Of a DNA stretch of 64,000 nt, positions 21,652 through 32,879 are shown in pieces. The position numbers were made by a program, and so were the translations under genes. Under the pieces are notes generated by a model. That model worked only from the letters and a program-made list of their open reading frames with translations, made no database searches and was not told where the DNA came from. Positions within the stretch are counted from its first letter, which is position 1, and every line of letters begins with the position of its first letter. The stretch covers positions 11,266,338 to 11,330,337 of the forward strand of contig JAGTTD010000019.1 of assembly GCA_018398585.1 (NCBI GenBank), in the 5' to 3' direction. The DNA is from Simmondsia chinensis. Taxonomy: Eukaryota; Streptophyta; Magnoliopsida; Caryophyllales; Simmondsiaceae.

Positions 21652-21667
21652 TGGTGCCGTCGTGGGA
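21652..21667 (+). other. E2 primer binding site
   Basis: TGGTGCCGTCGTGGGA four bases after the LTR end. Plant Tat elements typically have TGGCGCC followed by GTCTGTGGG at this place; the difference is mainly a C-to-T change. The LARD copy at 55295-55312 has a similar TGGCACCATTTGTGGGA. Confidence 0.75.
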
Positions 21668-22960
21668 AAGTCATGACATGACCAAATTATCGAGATCCCC
21701 GGATCCCCCAACTCAAGATAGCGAAACGAACATGTTCCAGAAAAACCAACTCCAAAGTATACAAACGGTCTTAGAGCAACTTGTGGAAAAATTAACAGGA
21801 CAACGGCCCAAAGATAACTCAGATTGTAAAACAGTAAGGTTATCAAGAGCTAAGCGTGATTACGCCCATGAACCTCAACAAAAAGAAAAATCTGGAAAAA
21901 AAAAAGTTTCAACATTGTGAACTCGATTGTGACAACAAAAATTCAAAAAACGTACAGATGGATCAAGACAGTATGGAGGACAAATCTACGACCAGCATAA
22001 AAAAACGTACATAAAATCCAACCACATTTTTCTCATGCTCCAGAAGAAACAAAGATATAATAAATTCCTGATGTCTTGGGTATGTACTCTCCTTTTTCAT
22101 TAAGAATTCTGTCTTTTCCGGCAGAAAAAGTTAAGGTTTACAATATAGACCTCTTTGACGGATCTCAAGATCCCGAAGACCATCTGTCAGGCTTTATGTC
22201 TAGAATGTATATATGAAATGCTTCAGAGGAAGTGTGGTATAAGTTCTTTCCAACCCCCTTAAAGGGAGTGGCTCAATCTTGGTTTTCTTTCTTACCTCTT
22301 GGGTCGATCAATGGTTTCACCTAATTAGCAGAGTGCTTCTCAAGGCACTTCCTAAGTAATAAAAGGAGGAGAAAGACAGCTGCACAGTTGATACAGTTAT
22401 AACAATAGGAATCTGAAACTTTGAGAGATTACGTTTGGAGATTTACTAGAGAAATGATAGATGTACCAAGATTAGCCGACAAAACTACCATTGACGCCGT
22501 CATTAATAGACTTAAATATTCAGACTTTAAATTTTCCCAGGCTAAGAAGCAACCAAAACCTATATGTGAGCTGTGGAACAAAGTCAACAAATATATATCA
22601 GCCGAAGATGTTAAGACCACAGCAGGAATGACGCAGCTAGGATTCACTAGAAAGCCACTAGAAAAATTAGAAACATCTAAGATGACGAGGTTAAGTATGC
22701 CATAGATGACTTTAAAACCAAAAATACGAGTGCAAAGACTTGCGGGACATTTTGCTTACGAAATACAAGAAAATGCAACACGTCGACCTTTCCCTTTTAA
22801 AAGAACGTCTTACAGGTCAAAAGCACCCTTCAATCCACAAGCTAAATCAAAATGGTGTAGCTACCATCAATTCTACAATCATGCCACGAAAGAGTGTCAA
22901 GCGAGTAAGGAAAAATCCCAGAGCGGTCAGGCCTAGATGGCTAACCCTAGTGTATAATCA
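21668..22960 (+). pseudogene. E2 gag
   Basis: An N-terminal linker (21651-21920) is Gln- and Lys-rich. The capsid domain is visible at 22140-22690: NIDLFDGSQDPEDHLSGF, TPLKGVAQSWFSFLP, ESETLRDYVWRFTREM, then YISAEDVKTT, the Gag of Tat-type gypsy elements. A C-terminal zinc-finger-like CSYHQFYNHATKEC lies at about 22855-22897. At least four stops and one frameshift interrupt it. It is separated from PR by about 150 bp of degenerate linker. Confidence 0.8.
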
Positions 22961-23079
22961 AAGGAACCAAACAACAAAGCACTAATATTGGTACCTCCAA
23001 GAGAATTAATAGAACAACCTAAATAAAGATTACCATGATATCTCAAACTTTACATCCAGGTAACTCTTGCTCATCTAAA

Positions 23080-23590
23080 TCAGAAAAAGAGCAAGTAAAA
23101 TGAATCTGGCCTCTGCTAGAAATCACTTTTAATGAGGAAGACTTGAGTGATGTGTGCATCCCACATGATGATCCCCAAGTTATCACCCTTGAAATGGAGC
23201 AATATTGTGTACACCGGGTGTTAGTCGATCAAGGAAGTGCGGCAAACGTACTTTTCTACCAATGAGCAAATGGAAATGCCAGGTAGTGAAATTTCTCTGG
23301 TTCATTACCCTATAGTGGGTTTCACAAAAGAAGTGGTCAAACCACTAGGATCAGTTTCCATAAACATTGTACTTCAAGGAAAAAAAGGATACTTAGAAAA
23401 CTAGGATGGAATTCCTAGTTGTCGATTTACCCTCCTGATATAATGTGATACTTGGTCGACCTACTTTAAATTGTTGTAATCTCTACCTATCATCTGTTAA
23501 TGAAATTTGAATCAGACAACGGAAAAATAACGGCTATTCGAGGAAACCAAAATGTAGCTCGTGAATGCTATTACACCTTGTTAAAAAAAT
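23080..23590 (+). pseudogene. E2 protease
   Basis: Frames give VITLEMEQYCVHRVLVDQGS then AANVLFY, MEFLVVDLPS and YNVILGRPTLN. This is the aspartic protease that processes Gag-Pol; the active D-T/S-G is D-Q-G here, so it would not work. The flap region is interrupted by a stop and a frame change. Confidence 0.78.
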
Positions 23591-23619
23591 GATAGTTGCG
23601 AAGCCATGTTTGGGGTAAC

Positions 23620-24600
23620 TACAGGGGAACTTAGCCTTTTCGGGGAAAGCAAATCCAAAAACTCAAACCCAGACTGGGGAAAATTAGAGAAGATAGAAAG
23701 GGAGGAAGAAAAAACAATAATAGTAGGGTATTGGCTATTAGAGGAAATAAAGAAAGGACTGGCTTTGTTGTTAAAACAATACTGAGACATCTTTGCATAT
23801 AACACCGATGGGACAACAGGAATTAATCGAGACGTTGTGGCTCATAAATTAAATGTTTTAGTAGGAACGTCCCCTATAAGAAAAAAATAAAAGAAACTTT
23901 TTGCGCTGAAAGAGGAGAAGCCATCAAAATGAAGGTAAATAAACTATTAAGATTAGGATTTATAAGAGAAGTTAGATATCCGGAGTAGTTGGCCAACGCG
24001 GTGTTGGTGAAAGCACCAAATGGTACTTGGCGAATGTGTATCGATTTCACGTATCTGAACAAATTCTAGCCAAAAGACTCTTATCCCCTCCCCAAGATTG
24101 ACCAACTGGTGGACTCTAGGGCAGGGAACGAGTTATTCAGTTTTATGGATGCTTTCTCAGGTTTCCACTAGATAAAAATGGATTTGCAAGACGAGGAGAA
24201 AACATCATTTGTTACTAACGAAGGAACCTACTGTTACAAGGTGATGCCTTTTGGCCTAAAGAATGCAGGCGCGACATATCAACGATTGGTTAATAAGGTA
24301 TTCGGGCAACAAAAATGGAAGTTTATGTGGATGGTATGATTGTCAAGTCAAGCGCTAAAGAAAATCATACGAAAGATTTACAAGAGACTCTGCAAACCCT
24401 ACGAGAATATCAAATGAAACTAAATCCCAGCAAGTGTTCGTTTGGCATACCAAAGGGAAATTTTTGGGTTAAATCGATAGTGCTCGGGGGACTGAGGCCA
24501 ATCTGGTAAAAATAAAAGCTATTCAAGAAATGGGAACTCCAAAAACGATTAAAGACGTACAAGCCACACTTAATAAATTTATCAATAAATCTGCCGAAAA
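23620..24600 (+). pseudogene. E2 reverse transcriptase
   Basis: Recognisable in order: LANAVLVKAPNGTWRMCIDF, LPKIDQLVDS, FSFMDAFSGFH (first catalytic Asp), [20 protein letters not shown], then [12 protein letters not shown], where the YVDD box has become YVDG, and LNPSKCSFGI. Frameshifts occur near 23880 and 24305. This enzyme copies the genomic RNA; the Gly in the active box would abolish activity. Confidence 0.85.
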
Positions 24601-25110
24601 AGCACTTCCGTTCTTTTGAGTGCTAAGGAAAAAAAGGGTCAGCTATGGGATAAGGAGCGCAAACAAGCTTTCCAACATGTCAAAGAACATCATGCACATT
24701 CCTTCTATGGCCAAGCCAAATCCAGGAGAGATCTTGAACTTATATGTAGCAGCTACAAACAAGACCATTAGCACCGTTTTGGCAGCCAATTGTTCGAAAG
24801 AATAGATCCCGGTATACTTCGTCAACCAGGTATTGAAGGAGGCCAAGTTAAGATATCCTCCATTAGAGAAAATGGTGTTTGCCATCATAATGACCTCAAG
24901 AAAACTTCGACCTTATTTTTAAGCATATACAATAAACGTATTAACAGATCAACCCGTCAAGAAAGTGTTATCGAAGCTAGAATTCTCGGGTCGATTATTG
25001 GCCTGGGCCGCAGAATTATCAGAATATGACTTACATTATCTACCCCCAATATCCATAAAAGAGAAAGCTTTGGCCGCCTTCCTTGCTAAATGCAACTTTT
25101 AAGTAAAGCC
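24600..25110 (+). pseudogene. E2 RNase H (gypsy type)
   Basis: Pieces include ILNLYVAATNKTISTVL, PVYFVNQVLKEAKLRYPP, VLTDQPVKKVLSKLEFSGRL and SEYDLHYLPPISIKEKALAA. This is the retroviral-type RNase H fused to RT, with the metal-binding positions partly changed (VAATN for the usual VSD). Frame changes near 24790 and 24890. Confidence 0.78.
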
Positions 25111-25169
25111 GAGTCCCGAGTTAGAAAATGTTAGTGAGGAAAAGAAAGGAAAGATTGATATATCTAGTG

Positions 25170-25500
25170 CTAAGACATTGGAAAAATTCCCGACATGGAA
25201 CATATTTGTGGACGGTTCTTCATGCCAAGGGGGTTCAGGAGTTGGAATTTTCATTCAAAATCCTCAAGGGGTAACATATCATTACGTTTCCACTACCCGC
25301 TGACTAATAATGAAACTAAGTATGAGGACGAAACTAGCCTTGCACAGACCACGGGAGCTCGTTCTATAAGAATTCACAGTGACTCACGGATAAGAGTTAG
25401 CCAGGCAAATGGAGAATATGAAGCTAAGGAGCTAATATGCTTAGATACCTTAAAATATTTCAAGAACAAATCGCAAGCTTTGCAAAGGTAGAGGTAACAT
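25170..25500 (+). pseudogene. E2 second RNase H (archaeal type, aRNH)
   Basis: After the first RNase H comes a second fold: TWNIFVDGSSCQGGSGVGIF, then YPLTNNETKYED, then IRIHSDSRIRVSQANGEYEA. The D-G-S-S, N-N-E and H-S-D-S motifs are the expected metal-binding sites and all three acids are kept. This extra domain is a known mark of the Tat lineage. The alanine-rich helix is partly lost and one frameshift lies near 25300. Confidence 0.82.
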
Positions 25501-25529
25501 ACATTGATAGGAATGATAATTATAAGTCA

Positions 25530-26890
25530 ATCAATTGGGCAAGTCAGCTAACTCTCATGAGGAAACTCCTGAAAATGCTGAAGTAGTCATTAAACAAATA
25601 TACCCTAAGGATTCCACAGGAGAAGCTATAAAAAGAACGTGTTATCTCGGGACGCCACCCGGTTGGACACAACAAGTAATCGAATATCTACAATACACAA
25701 AACAACCTTCAAATCCTCTCGAAGCTAAGAAATTAAGACGACAGGCCTCTCAATTTGTGCTTATAGAGGACCAGCTGTATAAACGATCTCACTCTCATCC
25801 TTTACTCAAATATGTGGAAACAGATGAAGGACGAGAGATTCTAGAAGAAATTTATGAGGGCGATTGTGGAGGACATTTAGGAGAACACGCACTTGCAAAT
25901 AAAACTATGTGAGCAGGATACTTCTGGCCCACCTTGAAAAAAGATGCCAAAGAATTAGTACGTCATTGTAAAGCTTGTCAATGAATTGCGTCAATCTATC
26001 ATGCACCTCCCGACACTCTGCAGACATTGATCAGTCTGCTACCTTTTGTGCAATGGGGAATTAATATATTGGGTGCCTTTCCTCTATCCGCGAGACAAAG
26101 AAAATTCATGATAGCAGCCATCGATTACTTCACTAAATGGGTTGAAGCTGAATTAGTGGCAAAAATAACAGACCAAGCAGCACAACGCTTCTTGTGGAAA
26201 AATATTATTACTCGGTTTAGAGTACCTAGAATATTATGGTAGATAATGGATCCCAATTCAGCTCAACCAGGTTTCAAGCTTATTGCGAAGAAGTGGGCAT
26301 CAGTCTTCGTTTTTCTACGATAGCCCACCCACAAAGTAATGGACAGATCAAGGCAGGTAACAAGGAAATACTAAAAGGCATTAAAAGAAGGTTCGACAAA
26401 GCAAAAAGTTTATGGGTTGAAGAGTTGCCCAGCATTACTCTGGTCCTATTGAACCACTGCAAAAAGAGCAACGAGAGAAACCCCTTGTACGTTGACGTAT
26501 GGAGCAGAAGCTATCTTGCCAATAGAAATACAAAATCCTACGTTTCGTGTAAAGTACTACCATCCAGAAGAAAAAGCGGCACTAATGGCAAACTCTCTAA
26601 ACCTAATGGAAGAAGTCCGATCTGAAGCTTTATTACGCACGGTGGCACAAAAACAAGTAATGGAGAAATACTTTAACCATAAGGTTAGACCACGACAATT
26701 CCAAGTAGGAGATTTCATTTTAAGACGCACAGAAGCTGCAGGAAAAGGTGCGGAATTTGGAAAACTCACACTAACTTGGATGGTCTTTGCGAAGTAATCC
26801 AAATCCTAAGAGAAGGAAGTTATCAACTATGCTGCTTAGATGGAACCAAGATATCTAGAAGCTAGAACGCGCAGAACCTTAGAAAATACT
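25530..26890 (+). pseudogene. E2 integrase
   Basis: A 125-codon open stretch (25535-25912) precedes the H2C2 zinc region, GGHLGEHALANKT with RHCKACQ. The catalytic core follows: VQWGINILGAFPLS (Asp to Asn), AAIDYFTKWVEAE, DNGSQFSSTRFQAYCEEVG, then HPQSNGQIKAGNKEI, where the Glu after Q-I is Lys. Two of three DDE residues are therefore changed. The C-terminal part includes MEKYFNHKVRPRQFQVGDFI and ends near 26880. It has about four stops or frame changes. Confidence 0.85.
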
Positions 26891-27640
26891 ACTTGTAACT
26901 TTGCCGCATCCTTAGACATATAATGGTCTTTCTTTTTGTGTAAACGTATGTTAGTTGTCTTGTACATTTGCGAATACACATTGAATAAATGTGACAGAGG
27001 TTATGTAAAGAATAAAGGTTTTCTCTTTTTGTTGACTACTGAAGGATAAATTTAGGTGTACAAGTATCAAGCACTTCTTGCATCACTGGTCAGTAAGGTC
27101 ATAAACAATAAAACAAAAAGCAAAGAAATGCAACTGCATACTTCCACCTAATAAAGGTGCAACCAGTCACCTAATACAAGTACGGTCATTCAAGGTGCAA
27201 CCATTCTCCTATGGTCCCCATACACTTATCAACAGTACTAAATAACACAACCTAGTCAATCAAACAACATAACTCTCCACCTATTAAAAAGAAGGCTATT
27301 ACATACTTACCAACGACACCAAACAAACACAACATGAAGCTATTAATTAACTCGATAACCTTTCACCTGTTTATAAAGGAAAGCTACCATATACTTGTCA
27401 AGGATATAAAACAACATGATCTTGTGAGTTAGACAATACAACTCTCCACCTGTTAAAAAATGCTATCCTACACCTGTGAAAATAACAACCATACATTCTC
27501 ATACAAAGTCAAGCATACCCATTTGCGAAACAAACTTCCCATTCGGACAAGAAGCCATCATCCATGTTTATCCAACACACAACCAATAAAACCATCACAC
27601 TACCAATAGAAAAAGAAAAGATAATAAAAGAAAGTTGTAA
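26891..27640 (+). other. E2 3' region, noncoding with degenerate repeats
   Basis: No coding is seen. Positions 27255-27480 carry two to three degenerate copies of an 80-92-bp unit with CTCCACCTGTTAAAAAA and GCTATCnTACAC words. The rest is unique AT-rich sequence between the integrase stop and the antisense ORF. Confidence 0.55.
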
Positions 27641-29651
27641 CCTCATAAAACCTAAGCTTGCGAGTGAGCATTACCTCCGGGAGAGGGAGAAGCATCCCTC
27701 TAAGATAACTCTTAATTAATCTCATTAGTAATTTGAGAGATTGAGGAATCTACCATAGGACAAGTAAATTTGGGACCACCATTACCAAGCTTCTGAGATA
27801 AGTGAGCAAAATCTAAATCCATGCCTGCTCAGGAAAAGTCACTCTAGGTAATCTGAAATTCAAAGCTGGACTCAAAAACAACAACAACCTCCTTAGGAGC
27901 TCGAAGAAGCGTAGCTCGAAGATCGTGAATATACACATTTTTACGATGTAAATCTCTCGCTTGACGATAGTTATTAGCTCGTGCCTCATACAACCTCCTT
28001 TGAAGCTGCTCCACTTTGTGATGGAACTCTTCTTGTTGCCTCAGAGATTACTTCGAACGACCTGAAGGTCCTGACAACGGGCCAAGGCATCTGTATAAGA
28101 CAAGGCCATCTGACTTAAATAACCTAGGACACCGAGATGCTACAAAAATAATCCATATAAACACACCAAAAGTAAGCAACAGTACTAAGAAAAAGAAAAA
28201 GAAGAAGAGGAATGAATAAATTAGGAACAAGTCATCACCTCTAACACGGTGAAAGAACTCCAAGGGCGAATGGTCCCAGAAGGTGACAGCTCTTCGAAAA
28301 CTCTAAGCAAGGACACAAAATCTATTAGGGGACAAGAGAAAGTAGAAGTATCCCCCCCCCCCCCCCCCCCCCCCCGACGAGTTGAGATATCATCCTTAGA
28401 TAAATCCCTCGTAGCAAAGTGGGAGAAGGTGGCTGCAAATGGATGACAGGGGGAGCATACACTATGGGGAGATTTTACACCGACTTGAAATGTGCTCGAA
28501 CGTTCCTCCCTTCAGGATGTGAGTCTAACTGAGTAGACCGACCCCGAGGAGGAAACCATGTAATGCTGCTACATACACGACTTCGAGTAGAGCCTTCACC
28601 CTTAGAAACCGACTGTGTAACACGAAGAGGGGGGTCCTAAGAAGGAGGTTGTACCAAGGGTTTGGCAGAAGCACACATATCGGTATGCTCCAAGCCGCAC
28701 TGAGGAGAATCCAAGACCAAGTAGTGGACAATATTCAAGTTATCTACTTCCTCCGCTATATTAAAAAGAGAAACATTAACAAAAGTCAAAAACAATAAAC
28801 ACACACCGTTATATTGTAAAAAAATAGAACAATTTAGAAAAAAAGATCGAACATTCAAGACTCATATACCTGGAAAAGGTCTCCCACTTAACCCAGCCTT
28901 TGCGAGTATTATCTCTTTACTAAGGAGTGAGCGAGTGGCTACAAAACGATCATCGCCAGAATTCGTACCAAAATAGTTGATAATCACCCAATCTGAAGGA
29001 GTCAACTCTTCTAGACGTAATCCAGGGGCACGGGTTGACTTATGCCACACCACTGGATAACTAGGAAGAGTAGGTGAGCAAACCCATAAAAACTTGTTCA
29101 ATCAAGTCTTAAGGTTGGATGGATTATGCTCGACAAAACACCAACTCGCACGAATCTCGAAAGAAAAGGTGCTCCAGCTGTGCTTTAAATAAATAGTCAA
29201 AAGCCTTGTCAAAAGCTGTAAAACCCTTAACAAAGCAAGTAATAAAAAATCCGTATACATTTCGAAGACCATTAGGGATCACTAGGCTAGGGCATAGGGT
29301 ATACCGCGCTAATAAATTAGACACAAAAAAGGGAAGCGGAAATCTAAGCCTGACACTCAAAGACTCCAGTGTCATAGCAAAAAAGTCATACCGAGGGGGA
29401 AATAGTATATAGTCAGTTTCCTTAGGAGCCCATATTTTGTACTCCAAAGGAAAATAGTACTGTTCTCTAATATAAGCGATCTTCTTGACATTGGAATAAT
29501 GTTAAGCAAAATATTTAAAAGGCCTAATATCTGCAATATGTGGAAATTCAGTCCGCACTCTAGGTTCATTAAAAGTTATAACAATTGAGGAAAGATTAGA
29601 TGCGGTACTAGAAGTGGAAGGCCGATTTTCGGCTTGATCGCCTCTATTCAT
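27640..29651 (-). pseudogene. E2 antisense ORF (putative gypsy-type transposon protein)
   Basis: On the strand opposite to gag-pol, an ATG at 29651 (MNRGDQAENRPSTSSTAS) opens a decayed frame. The best part, 29447-29124, has LRFPLPFFVSNLLARYTLCP and NGLRNVYGFFITCFVKGF, resembling the conserved start of the putative gypsy-type transposon family (Pfam Transposase_28), often antisense in Tat elements. Further pieces with stops follow at 29101-28862, 28858-28525 and 28263-28048; breaks near 28862 and 28270 could be introns. A run of 24 C at 28352-28375 codes Gly or Pro here. Its role in retrotransposition is unknown even in intact relatives. Confidence 0.6.
28352..28375. repeat. Poly-C tract, 24 bp
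   Basis: Twenty-four uninterrupted C in otherwise mixed sequence inside the antisense ORF. Could be a genuine homopolymer or a sequencing/assembly artefact; similar tracts are at 38004-38019 and 55654-55683. Confidence 0.8.
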
Positions 29652-30029
29652 ACTTTAAGTCCTATTTCTACCCTGAACCATTTTTAATCTGCCTTAAAAT
29701 TAGCCTAATAAGTATAATATAAATCAAAGAACACATATACATACGCGAATAGAGGCAATGCTCCTCCTTCTTGATAGGAAAGAAGGTAGAGGTGATGCGA
29801 TAACCAATCCTAGATTCATGGGAGATAAAATATCTTCTAGCCTACCAGGAACTGCAGGATTATATAAGACATGCTGCTAGTAGAAAGAACTATGGCTGTT
29901 GGCATCCGAGCTCATTTTCACAAATAAATACATCTTAACCACAACAACAACAGCAACAAAAAAAAAGAGACTCTATGTCCTTTAAGATAAGTGGGACACA
30001 ATAAAAAGGTCAGGTAAAATGAATATGTT
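29652..30029. other. E2 3' region, no feature seen
   Basis: Unique AT-rich sequence upstream of the antisense ORF start. It may hold the promoter of that ORF, but I see no convincing TATA box at a suitable distance. Confidence 0.4.
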
Positions 30030-30335
30030 AACACCCGTAAGCTAACAGGGCACATGTTAGAAAGGAGATTTTGTCCAAATTAGCAGTTAATAACATCCGC
30101 AAGTCAACACAATAGGGCACACGTTACATTGGGACAAACGAAGTTTTAATCAAAGTCACGGAAACTAAAGTTAATAACATCCGCAAATCAACACGGCAGG
30201 GCACACATTACATTGGGACAAATGAGGTTTTAATCAATGTCAGGCAAACTAAAGTTGATAACATCCACAAAACAACACAATAGGACACACGTTACAAACA
30301 AGCAAGTCACGTTTTAACAAAGGTCATGTAAATCA
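30030..30335 (+). repeat. E2 85-bp tandem array
   Basis: Three to four copies at about 84-85-bp spacing (GTTAATAACATCCGCAA at 30086 and 30171, GTTGATAACATCCACAA at 30255). Each carries AGGGCACACGTTACATTGGG or a variant. Distinct from the 60-bp array further on. Noncoding. Confidence 0.75.
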
Positions 30336-30769
30336 AGATATTAAGTATCAACAAGTTAGCATGACAAAAAGAAAATGGGTATAACTCTTTTGCAAAATTC
30401 TCAATAAATTATAACTTAAACTAAAGCTCAAACAACATAAAAATTATCAAAAATCGTAGCCAACCATTTCCATTTCAAAAGTCCCTTCTATTTCTATGAA
30501 ATTGGGGTGAAAAGGATAGAGAACACCATAACAAATGATGAAACCAGGTGAAAACGATAGAAATTAGAGGAGAAATGAGCTCACAAACCACTAGGCAGAG
30601 GGATAAAGGAAGGCTTAAGGTAGAAGAAAAGGGAAGAAGAAGGAAAGAGGGGGGAAAAAAACCATTGAGGGGAAGAGAAGGAAATGAAAAAGAAGAAAAA
30701 GAAAATAAAAATAACAATAATAACAAAAAAAAAAATGAATGATGATAAATGAATATAATACTATAATTT
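30336..30769. other. E2 3' region with purine-rich stretch
   Basis: No gene. Positions 30590-30735 are almost pure A/G on the plus strand (AGAAGGAAAGAGG and GGGGAAGAGAAGGAAATG), long enough to form triplex or polypurine-like structures. A PPT could be here, but no LTR follows. Confidence 0.45.
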
Positions 30770-31745
30770 ATATTGGTGTGAACACGTCCACAGTATAAAA
30801 ATTTAAGTTATAAGTAAATTTATAAAATTAGAGTTATACATGATTTTATACACTGGGGGGCTATGCTAAACCCCCACCAGTGTAGAAATTGGAGTTATAA
30901 ATGATTTTATACATTGAGGGCTATGTTAAACACCCACCAGTGTAGAAATTAAAGTTATAAGTGATTTTATACACTGGGATCTATGTTAAATGCTCACTAG
31001 TGCAGAAAGTGGAGTTATAAATGATTTTACACACTGGAGGCTATGCTAAACGCCCACCAGTGTAAAACTGGGAGTTATAAGTGTTTTTATACACTTAGGG
31101 CTATGTTTAACGCCGACCATTGTAGAAATTGGAGTTATAAATGATTTTACACATTGGAGGCTACGTTAAACACCCACCAGTATAAAAATTTAAGTTACAA
31201 GTAAATTTATAAAAATGGAGTTATAAGCGATTTTATACATTAGGAGCTACGTTAAACGTCCACCAGTGTAGAAATTGGAGTTATAAGTGATTTTATACAC
31301 TTGGGGCTACGTTAAATGCCCACCAATGTAGAAATCGGAGTTATAAATGATTTTATACACTGGGGGCTATGTTAAATGCCCACCAGTTTAGAAATTAGGG
31401 TTATAAATGATTTTATACGCTGGGAACTATGTTAAATGCTCACTAATGTAAAAAATGGGTGATATAGGTAATTGAAATTATTTTATACACTGGGGGCTAT
31501 ATTAAACGCCCACCTGTGTAAAAAAAATGGGAGATATAGGTAATTGAAATTATTTTATACACTGGGGGCTACATTAAACACCCGCTGGTGTAAAAAAAAA
31601 AAAATTAAATAAATACAAGTAGTTAAAATTATAAATTTATACATTGGGAATTATGTTAAGTCCCAACCAATATAGAAATAAGTAACTTAAGTAGTTAAAA
31701 TTGACAAATAGTTTTGTACCCTGAGGAGCTATATAAAACACTTAC
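30770..31745 (+). repeat. E2 60-bp tandem array with hairpin units
   Basis: About 14 units with near-exact 60-bp period at 30841-31200 and 31260-31440, then longer variants of about 62-75 bp. Each unit contains TACACTGGGGGC, a 10-nt loop such as TATGTTAAAC, and GCCCACCAGTGTA, which pair as a 12-bp stem with one bulged A. Spacers read AGAAATTGGAGTTATAA. It ends the recognisable Tat element; 3' tandem arrays are known in this lineage. Confidence 0.88.
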
Positions 31746-31789
31746 TAACACAAAAATTATAAACAAAGATAATCTCCCACATTAAAAAA

Positions 31790-32800
31790 TATTCAAAATT
31801 TGTAACCAAGTTATTTGCTACGAGGAATTTAAAAAAAAAAAAAAAATTGCCCAAGTAAGTCACATAGTATCCCATGAGATTAAATCGGAGCCCTGCAAGG
31901 ATGAAGTGAACTCCAATATGTACACAAACGTGCCCATTCCCCGTAACCATGCGAATATATGACTCAAAGTGCTCCATGTTCGAGTCCAAAAAAATCATAA
32001 CTATAAACCTTAAACTCGGTAGAAAAGATTACAAGAAAGTTCATCACTGTAAAACCTGTCACACCTATATATCCCTGCACGTTTGGATGACGGATATTGA
32101 AGAAGATATTTCGAATCAAAACCCATGAATTCACATCCCTCCAGTCCGAAAGATTCCACAAAGAAAGAGCCAAGCCATGCAACACGACTAGACAAAGACG
32201 TCCCTGCCAACGGAAAATTCCTAAACTTTGAATATGAACAACTTCATCATGAATATTCGAAGGACAGAACAAAAGTGTGGCCGATTCTTTCCTCATATCC
32301 CACAACACTATTTATGGATAAAAATACGGGGAGTCTGGAGTAAAAATAACCATGCTCCGATGAAAGGTACAGTATCCCATCTCAAAACACTGGATAAGTG
32401 AAATCTATTTTACCCCCATCAGTGTTGACGTCCGCTTGATAATGCCAGATACCACAATCAAATTAAAAAAACTGAATACCAATCTCCTTTATCCTAGGAG
32501 TCGCCTCTCAAGTTGGCTTCGAGATTAAGAGCAAACACAAAAATATGGTAATTAAAAGGGTAAAGAGAAACATCTTCAGAACAAACAAACACTACATTAA
32601 GAGTACTACTCCGATAGCTTAATTCTTTAGGTAAGAAGAATGGACGATTTTTTCTGGTAGCAGGATTACATACAAATAAGACCATAGGCCCATAAAAAGG
32701 GATGCCCCGACATAAGACCAATTCATACCTCACCCCCACGATTTCTTTATCCTCCGTAAAAAAATGTAGGGACCTAGGAAGAAGGCAATACATACTTTAT
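31790..32800 (-). pseudogene. F-box-associated protein pseudogene fragment
   Basis: On the minus strand, 32793-32494 reads SLHFFTEDKEIVGVRYELVL with VLFVCNPATRKNRPFFLP, like the F-box-associated repeat of plant F-box proteins (CNPATR...LP). Further pieces at 32308-31964 (SLWNLSDWRDVNSWVLIR) and 31998-31729 fit the later part of the same domain (W...W.....). The F-box itself is missing and frames are broken several times. Such proteins are substrate receptors of SCF ubiquitin ligases. It is either a host gene remnant or sequence captured by a transposon. Assignment rests on short motifs. Confidence 0.4.
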
Positions 32801-32879
32801 TCTCATTCCTGCAATATATTTGGCTTCTACATGTGAGTTTTGATTGTTATTTAGGTACATTTATTCTTGGAAGACATCA

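Larger units (their letters stand above)
20960..31745 (+). mobile_element. Tat-type Ty3/gypsy element E2
   Basis: The order is 5' LTR with minisatellite, TGGTGCC-type PBS, gag, PR, RT, RNase H, a second RNase H, integrase, then a long 3' region with an antisense ORF and tandem arrays. The second RNase H, the antisense ORF and the repeat-filled 3' region are recognised marks of the Tat lineage (RIRE2, Grande and Ogre relatives). No 3' LTR is found before the F-box-like pseudogene at 31790, so the 3' end is lost. All domains carry stops or frameshifts and several catalytic residues are changed. Confidence 0.82.
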
